Origin: Pseudonocardia thermophila
GTDB taxonomy: Bacteria; Actinomycetota; Actinomycetes; Mycobacteriales; Pseudonocardiaceae
Assembly: GCF_900142365.1 (NCBI RefSeq)
Contig: NZ_FRAP01000011.1
Coordinates: 1 to 64,000, forward strand
DNA length: 64,000 nt
Direction of reading: 5' to 3'
Below the pieces are notes generated by a model that was given only the letters and a program-made list of their open reading frames with translations, was not told where the DNA came from and searched no databases. Both the position numbers and the translations under genes were made by a program. Below are positions 20,590 to 28,060 of the stretch, in pieces (within the stretch, counting starts at the first letter, position 1; each line of letters begins with the position of its first letter).

Positions 20590-22112
20590 GGCGTTCCCCC
20601 GGTGAGCGTGCGGGTGGCCGCGTCGAGCAGGCCGGCCAGCGGGCCCGCGGTGATGCCCAGCGCCGCCGCGAGGACCAGTCCGCCGATCAGCGCGGTCCCG
20701 GTCGAGGCGGCCAGCTGGGACGCGGTGCGGGTCAGGGTGGTCCCGCCGGACGGCTCGGGCCGGGGTCCGGGCTCGCCGAGCAGCATCCGACTGGTGTGGT
20801 TCACCATGGCCGCGGCGATCACGAGCACGAGGACGAGCGCGATCGCCGTGGCCCACGCGAGCGGCGCGGATCCGGCGGCGAACCCGGCCCGGGCGATGCC
20901 CAGCTCGCTGGCGAAGATGCTGAACGGCGGCATGCCGATCAGCGCGAGCACCCCGGCGCCGAGGCAGCCGGCGAGCACGGGCTGGTCGGCCGCCAGCCCG
21001 CGGACCTCGGCGATGCGGCTCGTGCCGCGGATCTGCAGCAGCCGCCCGGCGCCGACGAACAGCACGCTCTTGACCAGGCCGTGGCCCAGCACGTGCAGCA
21101 GCACGGCCGCGATCGCCGCGGGCCCGCCGATCGCCGCGCCGAGCGCGAGCAGCCCCATGTGCTCGATGCTGGAGTAGGCGAGCATCCGCTTATAGTCGCG
21201 CTGGGCGATCAGGAGCGACGCCGCCACCGCCAGCGACGCGAGCGCGGACGCGAGGAGCAGGGCCTGCGCGAACTCCGGCCCGACCGCGAGATCGGCGATC
21301 ACCTTGGTGCGCAGGACCGCGTAGAACGCGACCGAGAGCAGCACCCCCGACATCAGCGCGGAGACCGGAGCGGGGGCCTGGCTGTGCGCGTCGGGCAGCC
21401 AGGCGTGCAGCGGCGCGAGCCCGGCCTTGGTGCCGAAGCCGATGATCAGCAGGACGACGGCGAGCCGAGTGACGCCGGGGTCCAGCGTCGGGGCGGTGAG
21501 GACCAGCGCCGCCCAGTCGAGCCCGGCGCCGGTGCCGGCGCGGTGCGCGGCGTAGTGCAGGAGCACGAGCCCCAGCAGGGCCAGCGCGATCCCGGCCGAG
21601 CAGATCACCACGTACTTCCACGCGGCCTCGACCGCGGCCCTGCTGCGGTGCACACCGACGAGGAACGCGGTGACGATCGTGGTGCCCTCGACCGCCACCC
21701 AGAGCACGCCGAGATCGGCGGCGAGCACGGCGGCCGCCATCGACGCGACGAACAGCTGCACCAGCGCGCAGTAGCGGGCCGCGGTGCGCGTCCCCGCCCG
21801 TCCGGCAGCCCGCTCGGCCGCCAGGTGAGCGGGCGTGGCGAGCCCGCTGAGCAGGGCGACCGCGGCGATCACGACCAGCATGAACACCGAGAGCGCGTCG
21901 GCCCGCAGCAGCCCGCCGGCGGCGACCACGGGCCCGTCGGTGAGGACGAGCGCAGCGAGGACGATCGCGTCGCCCAGCAGCACGGCGGCCGAGCCGACGA
22001 GCAGCCACGGCAGCGCCGCCTTCGCGGGCCCGCGCCGGTGACCGGCTGCGAAGTGGGCCACCGCGCAGAGCGCCGGGACGAGGACGGGCAGGAGCGCGAG
22101 CAGGGTCGTCAT
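20586..22112 (-). CDS. hycQ: Ehr complex antiporter-like membrane subunit (HyfF/HycQ-like)
   Basis: The product is 508 aa with about 14 membrane helices. It is a proton_antipo_M protein related to NuoL/M/N and HyfF. Conserved segments include KYVVICSAGIALALLGL, FGTKAGLAPLHAWLPDAHSQ (helix-7 Lys region) and RDYKRMLAYSSIEHMGLLA. It would form part of an ion-translocating arm. Size and position match Rv0086 (hycQ). The ATG shares one base with the stop of the preceding hycP gene. Confidence 0.88.
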   Translation of the reverse strand: MTTLLALLPVLVPALCAVAHFAAGHRRGPAKAALPWLLVGSAAVLLGDAIVLAALVLTDGPVVAAGGLLRADALSVFMLVVIAAVALLSGLATPAHLAAERAAGRAGTRTAARYCALVQLFVASMAAAVLAADLGVLWVAVEGTTIVTAFLVGVHRSRAAVEAAWKYVVICSAGIALALLGLVLLHYAAHRAGTGAGLDWAALVLTAPTLDPGVTRLAVVLLIIGFGTKAGLAPLHAWLPDAHSQAPAPVSALMSGVLLSVAFYAVLRTKVIADLAVGPEFAQALLLASALASLAVAASLLIAQRDYKRMLAYSSIEHMGLLALGAAIGGPAAIAAVLLHVLGHGLVKSVLFVGAGRLLQIRGTSRIAEVRGLAADQPVLAGCLGAGVLALIGMPPFSIFASELGIARAGFAAGSAPLAWATAIALVLVLVIAAAMVNHTSRMLLGEPGPRPEPSGGTTLTRTASQLAASTGTALIGGLVLAAALGITAGPLAGLLDAATRTLTGGTP

Positions 22113-22783
22113 CAGTCGTGCAGCTCCCGCAGCTCGTCGAGATCGGTGTTGCCGAACGCCTCGCGCATCCGCCCGGTCAGCACCTGCAGCACCAGGAGGG
22201 CCAGCAGCACGTCGAGCGCCACCCCGACCTCGACGATCAGCCCGATCCCGGCGGTGGTGAGGAACCCGACCGCGGTGATCCCGTTGTCCATCAGCAGGAA
22301 CCCGACCAGGTGCGACACCGCGCGGCGGCGCGTGACCAGCACGAAGAACCCGATCAGCACGACCGCCATCCCGATCGGGACGGCTTGGGTCGCGGGGGAG
22401 GGGGCCAGCTCGACGATCGGCCGGGACACGGCGAACGCGAGCAGAGTGAGCAGGGCGGCGGCCAGCAGCGACGCCGCGACGTTGACGACGGGGCGGACCT
22501 CGCGGACCGGTTCGGTGCCCTCCCGGGCGGTCCCGAGCGCACGGCGCAGCACAGCGGGCAGGACCCCGGCCCGCAGCACCGCCACCCCGGCGGCCAGCAC
22601 GGCCAGCTCCGGCGAGCCCTCGTGCCAGGCCAGAACCGCGATCAGCGCGGCGAGCGCGACGCCCTGCGCCGCGAACAGCCGGATGATCACCGCCAGCTCG
22701 CGGCGCCACAGCACCAGGACCGCGCACAGCAGGACGGCGCCGGCGGTGAGGTTGAGCAGCTGCACGTACGCGGTGTCCGACAC
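22112..22783 (-). CDS. hycP: Ehr complex small membrane subunit (HyfE/HycP-like)
   Basis: The product is 223 aa with about 6 membrane helices, related to HyfE and partly to NuoK. VSHLVGFLLMDNGITAVGF is the NuoK-like stretch, carrying an acidic residue in the membrane (MDNG). The C-terminus is charged (GNTDLDELRELHD). GTG 22783 is chosen because GGAG lies just upstream and the product matches the length of Rv0085 (220 aa). Confidence 0.85.
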   Translation of the reverse strand: MSDTAYVQLLNLTAGAVLLCAVLVLWRRELAVIIRLFAAQGVALAALIAVLAWHEGSPELAVLAAGVAVLRAGVLPAVLRRALGTAREGTEPVREVRPVVNVAASLLAAALLTLLAFAVSRPIVELAPSPATQAVPIGMAVVLIGFFVLVTRRRAVSHLVGFLLMDNGITAVGFLTTAGIGLIVEVGVALDVLLALLVLQVLTGRMREAFGNTDLDELRELHD

Positions 22784-22794
22784 GACGGCTCCTC

Positions 22795-23751
22795 TCACGC
22801 CAGCACGTAGGAGGCGGTGACGGCGAGCAGGGCGAGCAGGAACGAGCCGGCGAGCAGCTCCGGCACCCGGAACAGGCGCACCTTGGCCAGGAACACCTCG
22901 GCGGCGGCGAGCGCGGCGCCCAGGACGCCGACCTTCACCACGAACGCGACGACCCCGACGAGCAGGGCGAGCACGCCGGCCTCGGTGGCGATGCCCCACG
23001 GCACGAACAGGTTGGCCAACAGGCCCAGGTAGACGGCCGAGCGCATCGCGGAGCCGAGCTCGATCAACGCGAGGTCCGGCCCGGCGTACTCCAGGACCAT
23101 CGCCTCGTGGACCATCGTCAGCTCGAGGTGGGTGGCGGGGTTGTCCACCGGCAGCCGCCCGGTCTCGGCGACGATCACCAGCACGAGCGCGGCCGCGGCC
23201 AGCAGCGCGGCGGGGGAGAGCACCGCGGACGGCTCGGCCAGGGTGGAGTCGACGATCGCCGACAGGTTCGTCGAGCCCGCGCGCACCGACAGCGCGAAGA
23301 TCGCGACGAGCGCGGTGGGCTCGACCAGCGCGAGGATCGTCGTCTCCCGGCTCGCGCCCATGCCGCCGAACGCGGTGCCGGTGTCGATCCCGGCGAGTGC
23401 GATCGCGACCGTGCCGGTCGCGAGCAGCGCCACCACCACGAACAGGTCGGCCACTCCCGGCAGCGGCGACGCCGCGGTGACGAACGGCGCGATCGCCGCG
23501 ACCACGAGCGTGATCGCCACCATGGCCACCGGCGCGGCGCGGAAGACCTCGCTCGTGCCCCGCGGGGTGATCGGCTCCTTGCGGAACTGTTTGCGCAGGT
23601 CGCGCCACGGTTGCCTGATGCCGGCGCCGACCCGGCCCTCCATGCGGGCGCGCACCTGGCGCATGAGGCCCACCAGCAGCGGGGCCCCGGCGACGATCAC
23701 CACCGCCTGCAGGAGGCCACCCACCAGCCCGAGCGTCGTCGAGTCGGTCAT
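22795..23751 (-). CDS. hycD: Ehr complex NuoH-like membrane subunit (HycD-like)
   Basis: The product is 318 aa with about 8 membrane helices, in the respiratory-chain NADHdh family (NuoH/HycD). It carries QPWRDLRKQFRKEP and the conserved ETGRLPVDNPATHLELTMVH stretch, with acidic residues near the quinone- or cluster-facing side. This subunit connects the soluble module to the antiporter-like arm. The start overlaps the preceding stop as ATGA (23748-23751). Confidence 0.9.
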   Translation of the reverse strand: MTDSTTLGLVGGLLQAVVIVAGAPLLVGLMRQVRARMEGRVGAGIRQPWRDLRKQFRKEPITPRGTSEVFRAAPVAMVAITLVVAAIAPFVTAASPLPGVADLFVVVALLATGTVAIALAGIDTGTAFGGMGASRETTILALVEPTALVAIFALSVRAGSTNLSAIVDSTLAEPSAVLSPAALLAAAALVLVIVAETGRLPVDNPATHLELTMVHEAMVLEYAGPDLALIELGSAMRSAVYLGLLANLFVPWGIATEAGVLALLVGVVAFVVKVGVLGAALAAAEVFLAKVRLFRVPELLAGSFLLALLAVTASYVLA

Positions 23752-25784
23752 GCCAGCACCAGCAGCAGCATCAGGGCGCACAGAGTGCACAGTCCGTAGC
23801 CGAGGTAGCGGTGCACGCTCCCCGTGGCCAGGGCGCGGCCGGCGCGACCCCAGCGGGTGACGAAGGAGAGCACCGGTTCGTAGAGGTGCCGCTCGATCCG
23901 GTCCGGCACGCGGCGGCGGTACTCGACGGCCGCGATGAGGTAGCGCGACTCCTGGTGGTGGGTGACGTCGACGTCCTGCACCGGCTGCAGGACCGTGTCG
24001 AACACCCGCTGGAGCGGCTCGGCGAACGACGTGGCTGTGTACTCCGTGCGCGGGGAGAGCGGACCGCCGCCGCAGTCCCACAACCGGGCTTCACGGCGGG
24101 CGCGGCGACCCGCGAGCACCCGCGGGATCGCGACGACCAGCACCGCCGCCACGACGAGCGCGACGACGACCAGCACCGGCGACAACAGCCCCGTGACGCC
24201 GACCAGCTCGACCGACACCGCGTCGGCGATCGGTGCGGGCGAGCCGACCAGCCCGGCCGCGACGCGGCCCAGCGTCGGCAGCACCAGCGTGGGGGCGACG
24301 GCCAGCACGGTGGCGGCGACCGCGGCGAGGCCCATCCCGGCGAGCATCGTCGCGGGGCTCTCGATGGCGTGCGCGGCGGCGTCGCTGCGCGGGCGGGCGA
24401 GGAAACCGACCCCGAACGCCTTCACGAACGTCACGACCGCGAGCCCGGCGGTCAGCGCGACGACGGCGACGGCGAGGGGCAGCACGACCACCGTGACGGT
24501 GGGCGCGGCGGCCGGGGCGGCGTCGGGCGCGGGCAGGCCGTGGATCAGCGACTGCAGCAGCACCCACTCGCTGACGAACGCGGTGCCCGGCGGCAGCGCG
24601 GAGGCCGCGAGCGCGCCGAGGCCGAACGCGGCCGTCGTCAGCGGCATGCCGGTGCGCAGGCCGCCGAGGGAGTCCAGGTCGCGGGTGCCGGTCGCGTGCA
24701 GGACGGAACCGGCGGCGAGGAAGAGCAGCGTCTTGAACGCGGCGTGGCCGACGACGTGCATCAGGGCTGCGGTGAGCGCCAGCGCGGCCAGCACCGGGCT
24801 GCCGATCGAGGCGAACAACCCGCTCGCGCCGACCCCGACGAGCACCAGCCCCATGTTCTCGGTGGTGGAGTGGGCGAGCAGGCGCTTGAGATCGGTCGAG
24901 ACGACCGCCTGCAGGATCCCGTACCCCGCCGAGATCGCGCCGAGGACGAGCACGAGCAGCCACCACCAGCGCTCGGCGTCGACGGCGAGCAGGTCGAACC
25001 CGACGCGCACGATCCCGTAGACGCCGAGGTTGACCATCGCCGCGGACATCAGCGCGGAGACGTGGCTGGGGGCCTCCGGGTGGGCACGGGGCAGCCAGGC
25101 GTGCAGCGGCACGATGCCGGACTTGGACCCGAACCCGGCCAGGCACAGCACGAACGCGGTGCCCGCGACGGCGGGGGACAGGTCCGCGGCGGCGGCGCGG
25201 ACCGCGGCGAACGCGTCGCCGTCGGCCGGGGCGGACAGGATGAGCAGCCCGATCAGCACGGCGACGAACCCGAGGTGGGTCATGACGGCGTACCAGCGGG
25301 CCGCGGACGCGACCTCGGCCCGGCGCCGGTGCTCCGACACGACCAGCACCAGCGAGGTGAGCGCCATCAGCTCCCAGCAGACCAGGAACGTCGTGATGCT
25401 GCCGGCTGCGGGCACGAGCAGCAGCGACAGGACGAACAGGGGGAACGTGGCCTGCACCCCGCGGCTGTCGAGGCCGTGGTGGGAGTAGCCGATCCCGTAG
25501 ATCGCCGCGGCGACGGCGACCGCGCCGCTCACGGCGAGGAACGCGGCGCCGAGCCCGTCGACGGTGAGCGCGATGCCGGACAGCGGGACGATCCAGGGCA
25601 GCTCGACCGCGAACCGCTCGCCCAGCAGCGCGGCGGCTCCGGCGACGACGCCCGCCGCCCCGGTGATCGCGGTCAAGGTGCCGACGACGGCTGGGCGTGC
25701 GCGCCGGCGCACGACGAGCGCAGCCAGGACGGCCAGGAGCGCGCTGCCGGCCGCGCACCCGAGCGCAACCTCGACCGTGTTCAT
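23748..25784 (-). CDS. Ehr complex large antiporter-like membrane subunit (HyfB-like)
   Basis: The product is 678 aa with about 16 helices, in the proton_antipo_M family. It contains GFGSKSGIVPLHAWLPRAHP, with the conserved Lys, and STDLKRLLAHSTTENMGLVL. The C-terminus has extra helices and the WDCGGGPLSPRTEYTATSF loop typical of HyfB/HycC. It is the counterpart of Rv0083. Together with the HycQ-like subunit the complex has two antiporter-type modules. Start and stop are coupled to both neighbours by 4-bp overlaps. Confidence 0.88.
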   Translation of the reverse strand: MNTVEVALGCAAGSALLAVLAALVVRRRARPAVVGTLTAITGAAGVVAGAAALLGERFAVELPWIVPLSGIALTVDGLGAAFLAVSGAVAVAAAIYGIGYSHHGLDSRGVQATFPLFVLSLLLVPAAGSITTFLVCWELMALTSLVLVVSEHRRRAEVASAARWYAVMTHLGFVAVLIGLLILSAPADGDAFAAVRAAAADLSPAVAGTAFVLCLAGFGSKSGIVPLHAWLPRAHPEAPSHVSALMSAAMVNLGVYGIVRVGFDLLAVDAERWWWLLVLVLGAISAGYGILQAVVSTDLKRLLAHSTTENMGLVLVGVGASGLFASIGSPVLAALALTAALMHVVGHAAFKTLLFLAAGSVLHATGTRDLDSLGGLRTGMPLTTAAFGLGALAASALPPGTAFVSEWVLLQSLIHGLPAPDAAPAAAPTVTVVVLPLAVAVVALTAGLAVVTFVKAFGVGFLARPRSDAAAHAIESPATMLAGMGLAAVAATVLAVAPTLVLPTLGRVAAGLVGSPAPIADAVSVELVGVTGLLSPVLVVVALVVAAVLVVAIPRVLAGRRARREARLWDCGGGPLSPRTEYTATSFAEPLQRVFDTVLQPVQDVDVTHHQESRYLIAAVEYRRRVPDRIERHLYEPVLSFVTRWGRAGRALATGSVHRYLGYGLCTLCALMLLLVLA

Positions 25785-26266
25785 CGACCGGTCAGCGTCC
25801 GCAGGGCGGCCACGATCGCCTCGGGGCGGGGCGGGCAGCCGGGTACCTCGAGATCCACCGGGACGACGGCGGAGACCGGGCCGGTCACCCCGTAGGCGCT
25901 GGCGAACACACCGCAGTTGCGCGCGCAGTCACCGACCGCGACGACCATCCGGGGCCGGGGGACGGCCTCGTAGGTGCGGCGCAGCGGCTCGGTCATGTTG
26001 CGGGTGACCGCGCCGGTGACGATCAGCGCGTCGGCGTGCCGGGGCGAGGCGACCAAGCGCGCGCCGTAGCGCTCGCCGTCGTGGACGGGGCCGAAGGCCG
26101 CGCCGATCTCGATCTCGCACCCGTTGCACGAGCCCGCGTCGACGTGGCGGATCTGGACGGATCCGCCCAGCTGCTCCGCGGCGTCGGGGCGGTCCGTCGA
26201 GGGTGGCTCGGGGGCCGGTTCGGCGATTCGTCCCAGCCGCCGGATCCTGCGCCACAGACCCAGCAC
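25781..26266 (-). CDS. Ehr complex NuoB-like iron-sulfur subunit
   Basis: The product is 161 aa, matching Rv0082 in size. Four Cys positions for the proximal 4Fe-4S cluster are present: SCNGCEIE (two), GDCARNCGVF and VPGCPPRPE. It would pass electrons to the membrane arm. I chose GTG 26266 because GGAAGG lies 8 nt upstream; an upstream start at 26317 would add a charged tail within the operator area. It is the first gene of the operon. No ferredoxin-like HyfA/HyfH partner is encoded nearby, so the electron donor is unknown. Confidence 0.83.
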   Translation of the reverse strand: MLGLWRRIRRLGRIAEPAPEPPSTDRPDAAEQLGGSVQIRHVDAGSCNGCEIEIGAAFGPVHDGERYGARLVASPRHADALIVTGAVTRNMTEPLRRTYEAVPRPRMVVAVGDCARNCGVFASAYGVTGPVSAVVPVDLEVPGCPPRPEAIVAALRTLTGR

Positions 26267-26321
26267 GACACCGTCCTTCCCCGCACGCCGCCCCGACTCG
26301 GACCGTCCGCACCGCACCTGC

Positions 26322-26361
26322 GGCCGAACATCTTTGGCCGAACATCTTTAGCTGTTCGGCC
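26322..26361. promoter_or_regulatory. Triple-site operator upstream of the Ehr operon
   Basis: GGCCGAACATCTTT occurs twice in exact tandem (26322-26335 and 26336-26349). An inverted TGTTCGGCC follows at 26353-26361, giving three copies of the 9-mer GGCCGAACA. It sits 56 nt upstream of the first Ehr gene. In M. tuberculosis the orthologous operon starts with the ArsR-type gene Rv0081. No such gene is here, so the binding regulator is unknown. The area after it (to about 26395) is relatively AT-rich and could hold the promoter. Confidence 0.65.
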
Positions 26362-26450
26362 AGTCCGCAGTTGCTAAGTTTAGAAAGTCCTAGAGCCGTC
26401 GCGCGTTCGGGTGGGCGAGCGCACGGCGGGTGCTGGTCAGCCGCCGATGA

Positions 26451-26726
26451 TCAGAGGCTGAACAGGATCGAGCGCACGATGATCGCGACCACGAACACGA
26501 GCGTGAACGCCAGGTCGATACCGATCCCGCCGGCCCGCACCGGCGGCAGGACCCGCCGCACCGGAGCGATCACCGGCTCGGTGGCGCGGTGCGTCAGCTC
26601 GCGGGTGCGCGTGGCCCAGTCGGGACTCCGCCCGGCCAGCGCCACCCAGTCCAGCACCAGCCGGACCAGCATCACCAGGATGAACAGCGTCACCACGTAA
26701 CCGAGCAGCGTCCCGATCAGCCCCAT
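26451..26726 (-). CDS. YggT/YlmG-family membrane protein
   Basis: The product is 91 aa with two hydrophobic segments: GYVVTLFILVMLVRLVLDWV at the N-terminus and FTLVFVVAIIVRSILF at the C-terminus. Between them is TEPVIAPVRRVLPPVRAGGI, the family signature. Actinobacterial YggT proteins are usually found beside sepF and divIVA, but here it stands alone beside the Ehr operator. It may be a second copy. GTG 26741 is an alternative start. Function in this context is unknown. Confidence 0.82.
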   Translation of the reverse strand: MGLIGTLLGYVVTLFILVMLVRLVLDWVALAGRSPDWATRTRELTHRATEPVIAPVRRVLPPVRAGGIGIDLAFTLVFVVAIIVRSILFSL

Positions 26727-26793
26727 GCCGGTCCAACGCACGAGCGCCGCCGGAAGTGTCCGGTTGGCCCGGAGGTGCGTCCCTCGCCCGGCG

Positions 26794-26914
26794 GCGAGTC
26801 GTGGATCCCGTGGCGCCGAGTCGCCCCGAGCGGCAGCGCGAGTTGCCCCGTCCGGGAGGGCGAGTTGCCCGGAGCGGCAGCGCGCGTTGCCCCGCACCGT
26901 ACGGCGAGTTGCCC
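26794..26914 (+). repeat. Six-unit array, 22-bp period, core GCGAGTTGCCC
   Basis: Units begin at 26794, 26816, 26838, 26860, 26882 and 26904, each 22 bp apart. The best copies are GCGAGTTGCCC (26838, 26860, 26904). Others vary by a few bases: GCGCGTTGCCC at 26882, CCGAGTCGCCC at 26816 and GCGAGTCGTGG at 26794. The period is not a multiple of three and the spacers differ, so it is not a coding repeat. Confidence 0.65.
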
Positions 26915-27109
26915 GGACGAGGACCGGTGCAGGACGTGGGGCCGGGCCGTGCGTGTCCAACTCCGGTCCCGTCGTACTCGAACCCCGAACTCGACGAGCC
27001 CGAAATGCGGACTCGCGTGGTGTCACGGCTCCGGGCCAGGTCGGCGCGTGGCCTGGGGTCGAAACCGCAGGACTCGACGGTGCCGTACGCGAGCCTCGCC
27101 TCGCGGATC

Positions 27110-27162
27110 GCGGGACTCGGTGAGCGAAACGCGTGACTCGCCGGGCAGAGCGCGCGACTCGC
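27110..27162 (+). repeat. Three-unit array, 21-bp period, core GCGNGACTCGC
   Basis: Units start at 27110 (GCGGGACTCGG), 27131 (GCGTGACTCGC) and 27152 (GCGCGACTCGC). The core's complement, GCGAGTCNCGC, shares GCGAGT with the array at 26794-26914. The same array recurs at 39851-39902. Confidence 0.65.
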
Positions 27163-27248
27163 GAGGCCGGTCGCTGGGAGCTGCCGGGCGGCCGGGTGGA
27201 GGCCCGGGGAGGAGGGAGAGTCCGAGCCAGCGCTCGCCCGCGCGTCGG

Positions 27249-28016
27249 TCAGCACATGGTCAGGCCGCCGCTGACGCTGATCGCCTGCCCCGTCACGTAC
27301 GACGCCTGCTCGCTCGCCAGGAACACCGCCATCGCCGCCACCTCGGCCGGCCTGCCCGGCCGCCGCTTCGGTACGGCCCGAACCATGGCCTTCATCAGCT
27401 TCCCGGACATGCCTCCATCGGCCAGCATCTCCTGCAGCAGGCCGGTGTCGGTCGGCCCGGGGCAGACGACGTTGACGCAGATGTCGGTATCGGCCACCTC
27501 GCGGGCCAGCGCCTTCGAGAACGAGATCACGCCGCCGCGCGCCGCCGCTGAGGCCGCCTCGGCCTTCGATCCGACCTTCCCGCTGTCCGAACCCACCGTG
27601 ACGATCCGGCCGTAACCCGCCGCGCGCATGTGCGGCAGGACCGCCTTGGCCAGGTGGATGACGCCGTAGAGCTCGATGTCGATCGTGCGGCGTACGACCT
27701 CCATGTCGACGTCCTCGAACAGCGTCAGGTGGTTCAGGTGCCCGACTGTGTTGACGAGGGCGTCGATGCGACCCATCGCCGCGTGCGCCGCCTCGACGGT
27801 GGCCCGCACTGCGCCGAGGTCGCTCACGTCCAGAGCGCCGTACCCGGCCACGGACCCCGCCGGCAGCTCGTCGGCGAGGCTCTTGGCCGCCTCCTCCCGG
27901 CTGTTGTAGGTGAACCAGACCCGGCCGCCGCGTTCGGCGACCTGCCGGCACACGTCGGCGCCGATCCCACCGCTGCCGCCGGTCACCAGCACCGCCCTGC
28001 CGTCGAAGTCGCCCAC
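27249..28016 (-). CDS. SDR-family protein with substituted catalytic Tyr and Lys
   Basis: The product is 255 aa. The cofactor motif TGGSGGIG and the NxxG-like region (LVNTVGH) are intact. The normal YxxxK of the SDR active site aligns with SAAAR in KAEAASAAARGGVISFSKAL. The catalytic Tyr is therefore Ser and the Lys is Arg, though the surrounding sequence is well conserved. It may bind NAD(P) without classical dehydrogenase chemistry, or use another mechanism. GTG 28016 lies after AGGAGGGG. It is read toward the repeat region, downstream of the acyl-CoA ligase, and is the last gene of the catabolic unit. Confidence 0.82.
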   Translation of the reverse strand: MGDFDGRAVLVTGGSGGIGADVCRQVAERGGRVWFTYNSREEAAKSLADELPAGSVAGYGALDVSDLGAVRATVEAAHAAMGRIDALVNTVGHLNHLTLFEDVDMEVVRRTIDIELYGVIHLAKAVLPHMRAAGYGRIVTVGSDSGKVGSKAEAASAAARGGVISFSKALAREVADTDICVNVVCPGPTDTGLLQEMLADGGMSGKLMKAMVRAVPKRRPGRPAEVAAMAVFLASEQASYVTGQAISVSGGLTMC

Positions 28017-28060
28017 CGTCTTCCCCTCCTGAGCGTTCCGTGCGTCGTTCTCGCTGTCGA

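Larger units (their letters stand above)
26727..27248. other. Intergenic region with phased repeats
   Basis: These 522 nt hold no convincing gene. They contain a six-unit array with exact 22-bp spacing (26794-26914) and a three-unit array with 21-bp spacing (27110-27162), plus scattered degenerate copies between them. Confidence 0.6.

Noticed and set aside
19066-26266. A functional group-4 NiFe hydrogenase or formate hydrogenlyase
   Set aside because: The large subunit lacks both CxxC motifs needed for the NiFe centre. No maturation genes or formate dehydrogenase component are coupled to it.
26756-27136. Protein-coding ORF over the phased repeats
   Set aside because: The 22-bp period breaks frame at each unit, several overlapping frames are equally open, and no ribosome site or homology is seen.
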